Assembly: GCA_963718065.1 (NCBI GenBank)
Contig: CAVQYE010000020.1
Span: 124,001 to 188,000 of the forward strand
Direction: 5' to 3'
From: CAVPGP01 sp963718065
GTDB taxonomy: Bacteria; Actinomycetota; Thermoleophilia; Gaiellales; Gaiellaceae
DNA: 64,000 nt
Part shown: piece by piece, positions 26,985 to 37,988 of the stretch
How the letters are laid out: each line of letters opens with the position of its first letter
Position numbering within the stretch: the stretch's first letter is position 1
The notes under the pieces: generated by a model
Database searches by the model: none
Seen by the model: the letters and a program-made list of their open reading frames with translations, nothing else
Told to the model about the DNA's origin: nothing
Position numbers and translations under genes: made by a program

Positions 26985-27502
26985 AACTCAGGACACTCGT
27001 GATCGCACTGCTGGTCACGCTCCCGATCCCGACCGCGGCGGCGCTCGCGAACCGCGACAAGAGCCCGAAGCTCGACGCGGCGAAGGCGGCCAGCGAGCCG
27101 TACCGCAAGGTAGGGGTCGCGACGGCCGCGGGCTACAAGAAGCTCCTCGACGAGAAAGGGATCGCCTGCATCGACAACCCGGGTGTCGGGACGATGGGGA
27201 TCCACTTTGTCAACGGCAAGCTCGTCGGCGACACCAAGCTCAACGTCAAGCAGCCGGAGGCGCTCGTCTACGAGCCGAAGGCGCACGGGAAGCTGCAGTT
27301 GGCGGCGCTGGAGTACATCGTCTTCCAGGCGCCGTGGGACGCGAAGCACTCGCTGCCGCCGTCGCTCTTCGGCCAGGACTTCGCCCTGACGACGAAGCCG
27401 AACCGATTCGGCCTCGATCCGTTCTACTCGCTCCACGCATGGGTCTGGAAGAACAACCCGGCCGGCACGCTGGAGCCCTGGAACCCGAAGGCGCGCTGCT
27501 AA
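26981..27502 (+). CDS. Conserved secreted protein, function unknown
   Basis: The product is 173 residues. A signal peptide (MKLRTLVIALLVTLP..AAALA) is followed by a soluble domain. ATG 26981 is used, with AAAGG eight bases upstream; ATG 26975 in the same frame is an alternative. The mature part has KVGVATAAGYKKLLDEKGIACID and ends DPFYSLHAWVWKNNPAGTLEPWNP. This ending is common in secreted proteins of unknown function in Actinobacteria and Proteobacteria that carry a beta-structured domain. It is followed by a strong bidirectional terminator. Confidence 0.7.
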   Translation: MKLRTLVIALLVTLPIPTAAALANRDKSPKLDAAKAASEPYRKVGVATAAGYKKLLDEKGIACIDNPGVGTMGIHFVNGKLVGDTKLNVKQPEALVYEPKAHGKLQLAALEYIVFQAPWDAKHSLPPSLFGQDFALTTKPNRFGLDPFYSLHAWVWKNNPAGTLEPWNPKARC

Positions 27503-27518
27503 CTCGTACTGCGGCGAC

Positions 27519-27550
27519 AGCTGTAGGGGCGGCGGCCCGCCCCTACAGCT
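27519..27550. terminator. Bidirectional terminator hairpin
   Basis: A perfect 14-bp inverted repeat, AGCTGTAGGGGCGG and CCGCCCCTACAGCT, is separated by CGGC. It lies between convergent genes and overlaps the last codons of the minus-strand GNAT. No long T-run follows on either side. Confidence 0.75.
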
Positions 27551-28322
27551 TGTGCTGCATGAGCCGGATCTCGCCGAGGCGCTCGAAGCCGAGCCGCTCC
27601 AGGATCGGCCGCGACATCGCGCCTGCCTGCACCACGAGCGCCGGCGTGTCGCGCTCGACGGCGTCCTGCCAGCGGCGGTGCACGAGCGAGGTGTAGACGC
27701 CGTGCCCGCGCGCCTTGCGGAGCGTCGCGCCGCCGAGGAGCAGCACGCCGAAGTCGGTGAAGATCGCCCGCGCGAACGCGACCGGCTCGTCCTCGACGTA
27801 GGCAAGGTAGTGCACCGTTGTGCCCTGCGCGTGCATTGCGCGCCACGCCTCGCGCTGGCGCTCGATGCGTCGTGCGCGGTCGGCCGCGGGCACGTTCCAC
27901 GCCTCGAGATCGATCTCCATCGCGGTCACGAAGTCTTCGACCGTCTCGACGCGGCGCACCTCTGCCGACGGCTGTCCGGCGGGGCTCCGCTTGATCGCCA
28001 TCGAGACGAGGACAGGCTCTTCCTCGTCGGCTGTGAGCCCGGCCGCCTCGAGCCGTGCCACGAGATCGGGCGGCGTCGCCAGGTCGCCGATCCACCACAA
28101 CACCTGGTCGTTGCCGTGCTCTCGGGCCAGCGCCCGCACCTCCTCGACCGCTGTGCCGACCCCTTCGGGCTCCAGGCGGAGGCGAACGACGGTCGCCGAC
28201 GAGATCCCGCTGACGAAGGTGAAGCGCGGCCCCACCTCGCGCGCGAAGCCGGGTCGCGACGGCGTATAGACGGCGTGGTCCTCCGCGAGCTCCTGGAGCG
28301 ACGGCTGTGCGCTTGCCTGCAT
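27543..28322 (-). CDS. Two-part GNAT-family acetyltransferase (paralogue)
   Basis: The product is 259 residues and paralogous to 21705-22505. Shared blocks are LWWIGDLATPPDLVARLEAAGL, here best compared over WWIG and ATPPDL, the acetyl-CoA loop LRKARGHGVYTSLVHRRW, and ALVVQAGAMSRPILERLGF. The N-terminal half again looks like a degenerate GNAT fold. The start ATG 28322 lies 48 bases from the divergent dehydrogenase gene. Substrate unknown. Both paralogues sit next to genes that could handle beta-alanine or malonate semialdehyde. Confidence 0.75.
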   Translation of the reverse strand: MQASAQPSLQELAEDHAVYTPSRPGFAREVGPRFTFVSGISSATVVRLRLEPEGVGTAVEEVRALAREHGNDQVLWWIGDLATPPDLVARLEAAGLTADEEEPVLVSMAIKRSPAGQPSAEVRRVETVEDFVTAMEIDLEAWNVPAADRARRIERQREAWRAMHAQGTTVHYLAYVEDEPVAFARAIFTDFGVLLLGGATLRKARGHGVYTSLVHRRWQDAVERDTPALVVQAGAMSRPILERLGFERLGEIRLMQHKL

Positions 28323-28370
28323 CGACGGGAGGCTAGCGATACCCTCCAGGGACCGATTTCAGGAGGCGAA

Positions 28371-29888
<1,518 letters not shown>

Positions 29889-29913
29889 GCACAGCCGAGA
29901 TAGGAACGGATTG

Positions 29914-30450
29914 ATGCGAGTCGGTGTAGGGGCGGTGATGCGCGTCGCGATCCTCGCCGCCGCTGCGCTCGCCGCCGTCGCGGCGAGCGCCGCACCCGCC
30001 TCGGATGGCGTCCCGGTGCGTCCGTGCGGGAGCCGTGGCGATCCGAGCGACGGCAAGCCGGTGCGCTTTGCCAACCCGCGCGACCTCGTGATCGGCCCGC
30101 TCTCATTCACAGGCCTGAGCAACGGCTTCCGGGCCGGCGGGCGCGATGCGGAAGGCCGCTTCTTCACGAAGAGCGGCGCAAAGGTCCTGTGGGGAGGTGA
30201 CGTGACGGTCACGAGCCCGACCGACGGGATCCTGGTCTACGCGCGGCCGAACCAGCGGACCTCCATGGTCAGGTTCCAGCCGTGCCCGCCGGGCACGGTC
30301 ACGTACGCCGGCACGAAGCTGCGCCGCGTTACCGGCTTTCCCGGCGGCTTCTCCTTCGCAAAACGCGGCTGCTACCCGCTGACGGTGCAGGTCGCGGGCG
30401 GGCGCACCTATCGCGGCACGGTGAAGCTCGGCGTCGCGCGCTGCGATTGA
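29914..30450 (+). CDS. Small secreted protein, function unknown
   Basis: The product is up to 178 residues. ATG 29938 gives a clean signal peptide (MRVAILAAAALAAVAASAAPA) and may be the better start; ATG 29914 has TAGGAACG upstream. The mature part is beta-rich with PLSFTGLSNGF, TSPTDGILVYARPNQ and RVTGFPGGFSF, and four cysteines (CGSRGD, FQPCPP, KRGCYP, final ARCD) that could form two disulphides. I do not recognise a family. Confidence 0.6.
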   Translation: MRVGVGAVMRVAILAAAALAAVAASAAPASDGVPVRPCGSRGDPSDGKPVRFANPRDLVIGPLSFTGLSNGFRAGGRDAEGRFFTKSGAKVLWGGDVTVTSPTDGILVYARPNQRTSMVRFQPCPPGTVTYAGTKLRRVTGFPGGFSFAKRGCYPLTVQVAGGRTYRGTVKLGVARCD

Positions 30451-30478
30451 CCGAATTGCAGCCGTCCCGGCGGCGCTC

Positions 30479-30484
30479 TAGCCT
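30479..30484 (+). promoter_or_regulatory. -10 box of the cyclase gene
   Basis: TAGCCT lies 6 bases before ATG 30491, matching the TANNNT-N6/8-ATG pattern seen at hemE, cofC, the macro gene and the carbamoyl-hydrolase gene. Confidence 0.4.
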
Positions 30485-30490
30485 CAAGCG

Positions 30491-33400
30491 ATGGTCTGTC
30501 CGAGCTGCGCCGCGGAAAATCGAGACGAAGCGCGCTTCTGTGATGCCTGCGGCGCGCCGCTGACGGCGAGCGCGCCGGCGAGCGAGCAGCGCAAGACGGT
30601 CACGGTTCTCTTCTGCGACGTCACCGGCTCGACGGCACTCGGCGAGCGGCTCGATCCGGAGGCGCTGCGCGCAACGATGGGGCGCTACTTCGACGTCGCG
30701 CGCGCAGCGATCGAGCGCCACGGCGGCACCGTCGAGAAGTTCATCGGCGACGCGGTGATGGCCGTCTTCGGCGTGCCGCAGGTCCACGAGGACGACGCTC
30801 TGCGGGCGGTCCGTGCGGCGCTCGAGCTGCGCGACGCGGTCGAGATCGACGTCCGCATCGGCGTCAACACCGGCGGGGTCGTCACCGGCAGCGGCGACTC
30901 GCTCGTCACCGGCGACGCCGTCAACGTCGCCGCGCGGCTGGAGCAGGCGGCCGCGCCCGGAGAGGTGCTGATCGGCGCCGAGACCTACGGGCTCATCCGC
31001 GACGCCGTCGAGGCCGAGCTCCTGCCCGCCGGTCGAGGCGCAAGGGCAAGTCCGAGCCGGTCGACTGCGTACCGCGTCGTGGCGTCTGACAGGCGAGACC
31101 TCGAAGCTGCGGCGACTCGATGCTCCGCTCGTCGGGCGTGAGCGGGAAGGACGCCTCCTCGGCAACGCGTGGGAGCGCGTCCGCTCGGAGCAGGCCTGCC
31201 TGCTGCGTGACGATCCTCGGCTCGCCGGGCGTCGGCAAGTCCCGCCTGGCGTCGGAGTTCCTGGACGGCCTCGACGACGCGACCGTCCTCCGCGGCCGCT
31301 GCCTCTCCTACGGCGAGGGCATCACCTACTGGCCGGTGGTCGAGATCGTCAAGCAGCTGCTGGCCGGCGAGCCGCCGCAGGATCCGGCCATCGCCGCTCT
31401 GCTCGGCGACGGGCAGGCGGCCGTGGACGAGATCGCGCTCGCGGTGCGCCGTCTGCTCGAGACGGCAGCCGCAGAGGCGCCGCTCGTCGTGCTCCTCGAC
31501 GACGTGCACTGGGGCGAGACCGCGTTCCTCGATCTCATCGAGCACGTCGCCGACTGGAGCCGCGACGCCTCGATCCTCCTGCTCTGTCTCGCTCGGCCGG
31601 ACCTGCTCGACCGCCGCCCCGGCTGGAGCGGCGGCAAGGTGAACGCGACCACGGTCCTCCTCGAGCCGCTCGACGACCAAGAGACGGAGCTGCTGGTGGA
31701 CGGCCTCCTGGGTGACGCCGATCTCGAGTTCGGATTGCGGGCGCGGATTCTGGCCGCCGCCGAGGGGAATCCACTCTTCGTCGAGGAGATGCTGGCGATG
31801 CTCCGCGACGGCGACGCCGACGACGTGGTCGTGCCGCCGACGATTCACGCGCTGCTGGCGGCCCGGATCGACCAGCTCCCGACGGCCGAGCGCGCCGCGC
31901 TCGAGCGAGGGTCGATCGAAGGGCAGTTGTTCCACCGCGGAGCCGTGCAGGCGCTCGCGCCCGAGGAGCTGCAGCTTGCGAGCCGGCTGATGGGTCTCGT
32001 CCGCAAGGAGCTCGTCCGGCCGACGCTCGCGACGATGCCCGGCGACGACGCGTTCCGCTTCCGGCACCTGCTGATCCGCGACGCGGCGTACGAGTCGCTT
32101 CCGAAGGCGACGCGCGCGGACCTGCACGAGCGCTTCGCCACCTGGATCGGCGAGTACGGCGCCGATCTCGTCGAGCTTGACGAGATCCTCGGCTACCACC
32201 TCGAGCAGTCGGCGAGCTACAGGCAAGAGCTCGGCGCACCGGACGACGAGCTCGCCACCCGCGCTGCCGGGTATCTCGGCCGCGCGGGCGTCAGGGCGTT
32301 CGAGCGGATCGACTTCCACGCAGCCGTGAACCTGCTCGAGCGCGCGGTGGTGCTACTCGGCCCCGGCGACCCAACGGCTCCGCAGCTGTTCGTCACGCTG
32401 GCGGAGACCGTGTACGGGATGGGCGATCTGACGCGCGCGGGCGAGTTGCTCGACCAGGCGATCGAGCGGGCCGACGAACGCGGCGACGACACGATCTCGG
32501 CACGCGCCAGGATCTTCGAGGCCTTCATCGCGGGTCATACCGGCGCGAGGCCGATGGCGCTGATCACCGAGGAGTTGTCGGCCATTGCGGCGCAGCGCGA
32601 GTCTGCCGGCGACCGCGAGAACCTGATCCGGGCGCTCACGGCGCGCGGCTGGCTCTATTTCTGGCGGGGCCAGGCCGCGCTGGGCGAACGTGACGCGTTG
32701 CGCGCGGTCGAGCTCTCCGCCGAGGCCGGCCTGACGGGCCTGGAGCTGGAGGCGGCCGGGCTGGCGGCGTCGACAATGCGCTGGGGGCCGGCGCGGTGGG
32801 ACGCGCTCGCGAGTTTCGTCGACGAGCGTGTGGCGAGTCGCGGTGATGGCGGGCGGCTCGGTGCGACGATGCTCGAGAACCGCGGGATGGTCTACGCGGC
32901 GGAGGGCCGCTTCGACGAGGGGCGCTCGCACTATGAGACTCACCGGCACAGCATCGAGGAGCGAGGGACGGCGTTCTTTCTTCACACGCTCGTCATGTCC
33001 ACGGGAAGGCTCGAGCTGCTCGCCGGCGACTACGAGGAGGCCGAGCGCCTGTTCCGGCCGGCCTGGGACGGGCTCGGCGCGCGCGGCGAGACGGGATTCC
33101 GAACGACCGTCGGGGCGATGCTGGCCGCCGCGCTGATCGGCCTCGACCGGCTCGACGAGGCTTCCGCCGTGCTCGACGAATGCGAGCTCCTCGTCGCCGA
33201 CGACGACGTGGCGGGACACGTGGAGATTCCCACCCAGCGCGCCGAGTTGGCGGCGCGGCGGGGCGACTACGAGGCGGCCGTAGTGGCCGGTCTCGAGGCA
33301 GTCAGGCGCGGCGACGACAGCGACTACGAGGAGCTCCGCATCGACGCGCGGCTGGCTCTGGGCCGGGCGCTGATCGGCGTCGGCGACAACGAGAGCGAGG

Positions 33401-33513
33401 CTGCCGCCGCTCTCCGCGAGGCCGCCGAGCTGGCCGACCGGAAAGGCTCGATCGTTTCTGCCGGCCGTGCGCGCGAGCTGCTCCGGCAGCTGCCGGAGCA
33501 CAAGCCGGTCTAG
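30491..33513 (+). CDS. Class III adenylate cyclase with zinc ribbon, AAA ATPase and TPR-like region (frameshifted)
   Basis: This is a signalling protein of about 1005 residues. An N-terminal zinc ribbon (CPSCAAEN...FCDACG) is followed by a class III cyclase domain: VLFCDVTGST and EKFIGDAVMAVFG hold the two metal Asp residues and the purine-specifying Lys, and DAVNVAARLEQ gives the transition-state Asn/Arg, so it should be active. Two compensating indels at about 31030-31120 link it to an ATPase with ILGSPGVGKSRLASEF and PLVVLLDDVHWGE, then a long helical repeat region. Its stop and the stop of the convergent deaminase share one CTAG (33510-33513). Confidence 0.85.
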
Positions 33514-34775
33514 CCGGGCGGCGTGAACGTGACCGGCTCGCCGAGCAAGGTCGTCTGCGCCGGCGTCGTCTCGGCAACGACGCGCCCGCCCCGGACGACC
33601 CAGCGTCGCGCCGGCTTCAGCCGCATCACCTCGATCGCGTCGGGTGCGTCGAAGACGACGCAGTCGGCGGGCTTGCCCTCCTCGAGGCCGTATTCGTCCT
33701 CGACGCCGAGCGTGCGCGCACCGCGCTCGGTCGCGCAGCGGAGCATCTCGGCGATCTCGTCGCGTCCGCTCATGTACGTGAAGTGCAGCGCGAGCGACGC
33801 GGCGTCGACGAGGTCGGCCTTCCCGAGCGAGTACCAGGGATCCATGATCACGTCGTTGCCGAGCGAGACGTTGACGCCCTCGGCGAGCAGCTCCTTCAGC
33901 TGCGCGAAGCCGCGCCGCTTCGGGTAGTCGTCGAGGCGGCCCTGGATCAACGAGTTCGCATACGGATTGACCACGATGTTGATCCCGGCCCGGCGCAGGA
34001 AGCCGCGCAGCTTCGACGAGTAGTAGGGCTCGTACGACCCCATCGCCGTGCAGTGGCTCGCCGTCACGCGCGAGCCGAGCCCGCTCTGCACCGCGTTGTC
34101 GGCCATCACCTCGAGGAAGCGCGAGCTCGGGTCGTCGGTCTCGTCGCAGTGGACGTCGATCCGGCGCGAGTGGCGCTTTGCAAGCTCGAAGACGGTGTGC
34201 ACCTCGCGTAGCCCGAGCTCCGTCGTCGGCTCGTAGTGGGGAATCCCGCCGACGCAGTCGGCACCGATCCGGATCGCGTTCTCGAGCCGCTCCACGCCGG
34301 CCGCGTCGGAGTAGATGCCGTCCTGCGGGAACGCGGTGACCTGGATCGTCACCAGGTCGGCCAGCTCGTCGCGCGCGCGGATCAGCCCGCGCAGCATCGC
34401 CTCGTTCGAGCCCGAGACGTCGGCATGCGCCCTGATGAAGAGGGTGCCCTGAGCGACGGACCAGCGGACGATCTCCCGCGCTCGCTCGAAGACGTCCTGC
34501 TCGGTGAGCGACGGCTTCAGCTCGCCCCAGACGTGGATACCCTCGATCAGGGTGCCCGACTCGTTCCACCGCGGCTTGCCGGCCGTGAGCGAGGCGTCGA
34601 GGTGGAGGTGGCAGTCGACGAGCGGCGGAGTGACGAGGCGCCCCTCGGCGTCGATCGCCTGCTCCGCGTCTGTTCCGGTGCCCTCGCGGATCGTCGTCCA
34701 GCGCCCTTCTGCCGCGGCGAGCTCGACGAGCCGCCCGTCCAGCAGGCGGGCGTTGCGGATCACGAGCTCGGCCAT
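33510..34775 (-). CDS. codA: Cytosine deaminase-type amidohydrolase
   Basis: The product is an intact 421-residue TIM-barrel amidohydrolase. The metal site starts with VDCHLHLDAS (H-x-H), followed by IRAHADVSG, DVHCDETDDPSSRFLE, VTASHCTAMGS and the final Asp in SLGNDVIMDPWYSLGKAD, the pattern of CodA-type cytosine/isoguanine deaminases. Uracil from cytosine would feed the pyrimidine-degrading enzymes further on. The true substrate could be another N-heterocycle. ATG 34775 is followed upstream by an AT-rich divergent control region. Confidence 0.8.
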   Translation of the reverse strand: MAELVIRNARLLDGRLVELAAAEGRWTTIREGTGTDAEQAIDAEGRLVTPPLVDCHLHLDASLTAGKPRWNESGTLIEGIHVWGELKPSLTEQDVFERAREIVRWSVAQGTLFIRAHADVSGSNEAMLRGLIRARDELADLVTIQVTAFPQDGIYSDAAGVERLENAIRIGADCVGGIPHYEPTTELGLREVHTVFELAKRHSRRIDVHCDETDDPSSRFLEVMADNAVQSGLGSRVTASHCTAMGSYEPYYSSKLRGFLRRAGINIVVNPYANSLIQGRLDDYPKRRGFAQLKELLAEGVNVSLGNDVIMDPWYSLGKADLVDAASLALHFTYMSGRDEIAEMLRCATERGARTLGVEDEYGLEEGKPADCVVFDAPDAIEVMRLKPARRWVVRGGRVVAETTPAQTTLLGEPVTFTPPG

Positions 34776-34869
34776 CCGGGCAACCGTATACCGATTGGGA
34801 TAATACAAATGCGTATTAGGAGGCGGCCAGACGCCGCACGTCGTTCATACGATCCTGTATCATACGGCT
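34776..34869. promoter_or_regulatory. AT-rich divergent control region
   Basis: This 94-base stretch between the deaminase (minus) and the ATPase (plus) is much richer in A and T than its surroundings. It contains the inverted repeat TAATAC-N6-GTATTA (34801-34818) and repeated GTATC/GTATCA steps up to the GTG at 34870. TATTAT on the minus strand and TATCAT on the plus strand are candidate -10 boxes. An operator for both genes is plausible but unproven. Confidence 0.45.
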
Positions 34870-36077
34870 GTGTATCAAGGACCCAACCCGTTCACGTTCG
34901 GCGACCTCGCCCTCGACGAGGCGTTCACCGACCGCGAGCAGGAGGTGGCGGAGGTCGCGGCCGACATGAAGAACGGCCAGAACGTCGTCCTCTTTGCCCC
35001 GCGGCGGTACGGCAAATCGTCGCTCGTGCTTCGAGCGGCCCAGGAGGCGGTCGCCGCCGGCGTTCTCGTCGGCTACTGCGACCTGATGCGGACGCCGACG
35101 AAGGAGCGTTTTGCGGCCGCGCTCGCGAAGACGATCTGGGAGGACATCGCCCCGCCGGGCGCGCAGATCGCCGAGCGGGCGACGATCGCTCTTCCGCGGC
35201 CTCCGGCTGCGGCCGTCGATGGAGATCGACGCCGATACCGGCAGCCTCCGCTTCAGCTTCGACGCCGTCCGGCGGCGGCGGACCGGCGACATCGACGACA
35301 CGATCGAGCGCCTCCTGGAGCTGCCGCAGGATCTCGCGAACGAGCGGGAGCGCCGCGTCGTCTTGGTGCTCGACGAGTTCCAGGAGATCGTCAAGCTCGA
35401 CCGCAGCTTCCCGAACCTGATGCGGGCCGTCTTCCAGACGCAGCCCGAGGTGGGGCACGTCTATCTCGGCAGCAAGCGGCACGTGCTCGACTCGATTTTC
35501 AACGACCGGAACGAGCCGTTCTGGCGGAGTGCCAAGCGGCTTGGAGATCGGCACGATCCCGACCGCCAAGTTCCGGCCCTTCGTCCGGCGCGCTTCGACG
35601 ACACCGACAAGGGCATCACCGACCGCGCGCTCGACAGGCTGCTCGAGGCGACCGGCGGCCACCCCTACGGGACGCAGGAGCTCGCGTACTTCGTCTGGGA
35701 GCTCGTCTCGACCGGGCACAGCGCGCTCGAGACGCACGTCGAGGCTGCGCTCGACGAAGGTCCTTCGCTCCGAGCACAATCACTTCACGCGCATCTGGGA
35801 CGACGCGACCGAGCACGAGCGGCTGCTCCTGCTGGCGCTCTCCGAGGAGCCTGGGCCGGTCTACTCTGGCGAGTACCAGGGCCGCCACGACCTGCGCTCG
35901 AGCAGTCACGTGCAGCGGGCGCTGACCGCGCTGATCAAGGAGGAGGTCGTCGGCAGGAACGAGCAGGGCGACTACCTGATCGTCGAGCCGTTTCTCGCCG
36001 AGTGGGTCCGCCGCGGGCAGTCCGTGTCGCCGGTCCTCCAGGAGCTGAGGGCGCCGCAGGATACGGTTGACACGTGA
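34870..36077 (+). CDS. AAA/archaeal-type ATPase (frameshifted)
   Basis: This is a P-loop ATPase of about 400 residues, of the type that begins with an NPFxFG motif. GTG 34870 gives YQGPNPFTFGDLALDEAF, then DREQEV and Walker A FAPRRYGKSSLVL. After a shift near 35205, Walker B is VVLVLDEFQEIVKLD, and YLGSKRHVLDSIF is the sensor region. After two more shifts (about 35540 and 35755) the end reads QRALTALIKEEVVGRNEQGD, a winged-helix tail. Proteins of this family act alone as regulators or NTPases of unknown role. Its stop overlaps the start of the ureohydrolase gene, an unusual pairing. Confidence 0.7.
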
Positions 36078-37029
36078 GCGGGCCGCCTTACAGGCCAGTC
36101 GATTCCCAGCAGAGTCCGCGGTTCGCCGGCATCAAGACATTCATGCGGCTGCCGCACGTGACGGGAGCCGACGGCCTGGAAGGCGTCGACGTTGCCGCCG
36201 TCGGGATCCCGTTCGACACCGGAACGAGCTTTCGGCCCGGGCCGCGCTTCGGGCCTGAGGCGATCCGTTCCCTCTCGGCCTTGCTCCGCCCGTTCCACCC
36301 GGCCTTCGGCATCGACCTCTTCGAGACGCTCGGCGTCGTCGACTACGGCGACGTCCCGGTCGCGCCCGGCGACACGCCCGGCAGCCTGCGCCGAATCGAG
36401 GAGGGCCTCGCGCCGCTCGTCGAGGCCGGCGTGACGACGTTGGGGCTCGGCGGCGACCACACGATCACGCTCGCCGAGCTGCGCGCGCACGCGAAGCGGC
36501 ACGGCCCGCTCGCGCTCGTCCAGCTCGACGCCCACGCCGACACCTGGGACGAGTACTTCGGCAGAAGGACGACCACGGCACGACGTTCCGCCGTGCTGTC
36601 GAGGAAGGGCTTCTCGATACGGCGGCGTCGGTGCAGGCAGGGATGCGCGGCTCGCTCTACGAGGCCGGCGACATCGACCTCTCGCGCGACCTGGGGTTCA
36701 CGCTGCGTCACGGCCGACGAGCTTCGCGCGCTCGGCCCTGCAGGCTACGGCGAGCTGGTGCGCGACAAGGTCGGCGACCGGCCGGTCTTCGTGTCGTTCG
36801 ACGTCGACTTCCTCGACCCGGCGTTCGCGCCGGGGACCGGGCACGCCCGAGGTCGGAGGCTTCAGCGACCGCCGAGGCCGTCGCGTTCCTCCGCGCGCTG
36901 CGCGGGATCCGGCTCGCGGGCGCGACGTGGTCGAGGTGTCGCCGTTCGTACGACGGGCCTGGTCAGATCACCGCGCTCGCGGCGGCGAACGTCCTCTGGG
37001 AGCTCCTCGCGCTGCGGGTCGTCGCGTGA
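36074..37029 (+). CDS. Ureohydrolase of the agmatinase/guanidinobutyrase family (frameshifted)
   Basis: This is a manganese-dependent hydrolase that releases urea from a guanidino compound. GTG 36074 overlaps the ATPase stop. Metal ligands are visible in LGLGGDHTITL, VQLDAHADTWDEYFG and SFDVDFLDPAFAPG. The N-terminal VAAVGIPFDTGTSFRPGPRFGP is split here as GIPFDTGTSFRPG, the agmatinase signature. Indels near 36565, 36640, 36705, 36850 and 36920 break the frame. Agmatine, guanidinobutyrate or another guanidino acid could be the substrate. Its companions suggest general nitrogen scavenging from amides and heterocycles. Confidence 0.75.
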
Positions 37030-37039
37030 GCCGGCTGGC

Positions 37040-37887
37040 ATGAGCTGGCTGGGCGACAGCGCGGCCATCGCCTGCCTGACCTTCGACGTCGACGCCGAGT
37101 CGCCGATCCTCGTCGCATGGCGCCGAGCACGCAGCGAACGCGTCGGTGATGACACATCAGGCCTACGGACCGCACGTCGGCGTGCCGCGGATCCTCGAGC
37201 TGCTCGCCGACGTACTCGCTGCCGGCGACGTTCTTCGTCCCGGGCTGTCACCGCCGACCGCTGACCCGGAGACCGTCGAGGCGATCCTCGCGGCCGGTCA
37301 CGAGGTCGGGCACCACTCGTACGACCACCTGTCGCCCGTCGACCAGCCGGGACAGGAGCGCGCCGACTTCGAGCGGGCGCTCGCGGCGCTCGCGCGTCTC
37401 GGCGTCCGGCCCGAGGGCTACCGCTGCGCCGAGCTGGGAGCCCGACTGGCGCACGCCGCAGCTCGTCGCCGAGCTACGGCTTCGCTACGACTCGAGCCTC
37501 TTCGACGCCGACCGGCCCTACGTGCTCGAGACGCGAGCGGGCGAGCTCGTCGAGCTGCCCGTGCACTGGAGCGCTCGACGACTGGGAGCAGTACGCGCTA
37601 CCTGCCCCGGCCCGACGATCGGCTCCGCGATCGAGGCGCCCGACGAAGGTGCTCGATCTCTGGACGAGCCGAGCTCGACGCGATGCGCCGCCACGACTGC
37701 CTCTTCGTGCTCACGTGCCACCCGTTCCTGTCCGGCCGGCCGCACCGGGTCGAGGCGCTCCGCGTGCCGTGATCGAGCACGCGCGTCGCCGCCGGCGACG
37801 TCGAGTTCCTCGCCTGCGCGAGGCGCCGCGGCCCGGGCCGACGCCGACGACGCCGTCGAGCGTCGTCGAGCGCTGCGTCCGATGTGA
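37040..37887 (+). CDS. Polysaccharide deacetylase (NodB-like) family protein (frameshifted)
   Basis: This is a NodB-fold carbohydrate-esterase-4 protein of about 280 residues. ATG 37040 gives SWLGDSAAIACLTFDVDAES with the motif-1 Asp pair. Motif 2 is AAGHEVGHHSYDHLSP (H-x3-H metal pair). The C-terminal CLFVLTCHPFLSGRPHRVEAL matches the cytosolic branch of this family, which includes allantoinase-like (PuuE) enzymes, rather than cell-wall deacetylases. No signal peptide is present. The position between a ureohydrolase and a nucleobase permease favours a catabolic amide hydrolase. The C-terminal end is uncertain because of indels near 37790-37850. Confidence 0.65.
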
Positions 37888-37949
37888 GCTGCCGTCGTGA
37901 CGCCACGTGACCGAGGTTGCTAGTCCGTCCGGCCAAGTCGTGACAGATC

Positions 37950-37988
37950 CTCCCCGGCCGGTCTCCTCTGACAGGAGGGGACTTCATG
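37950..37988 (+). promoter_or_regulatory. Ribosome site inside a possible hairpin, NCS1 permease gene
   Basis: AGGAGGGG (37973-37980) lies five bases before ATG 37986 and decides the start. The same bases can pair with CTCCT (37963-37967) over a CTGAC loop and with TCCCC (37951-37955), so the ribosome site could be hidden when the leader folds. Whether this is regulatory is unknown. Confidence 0.35.
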
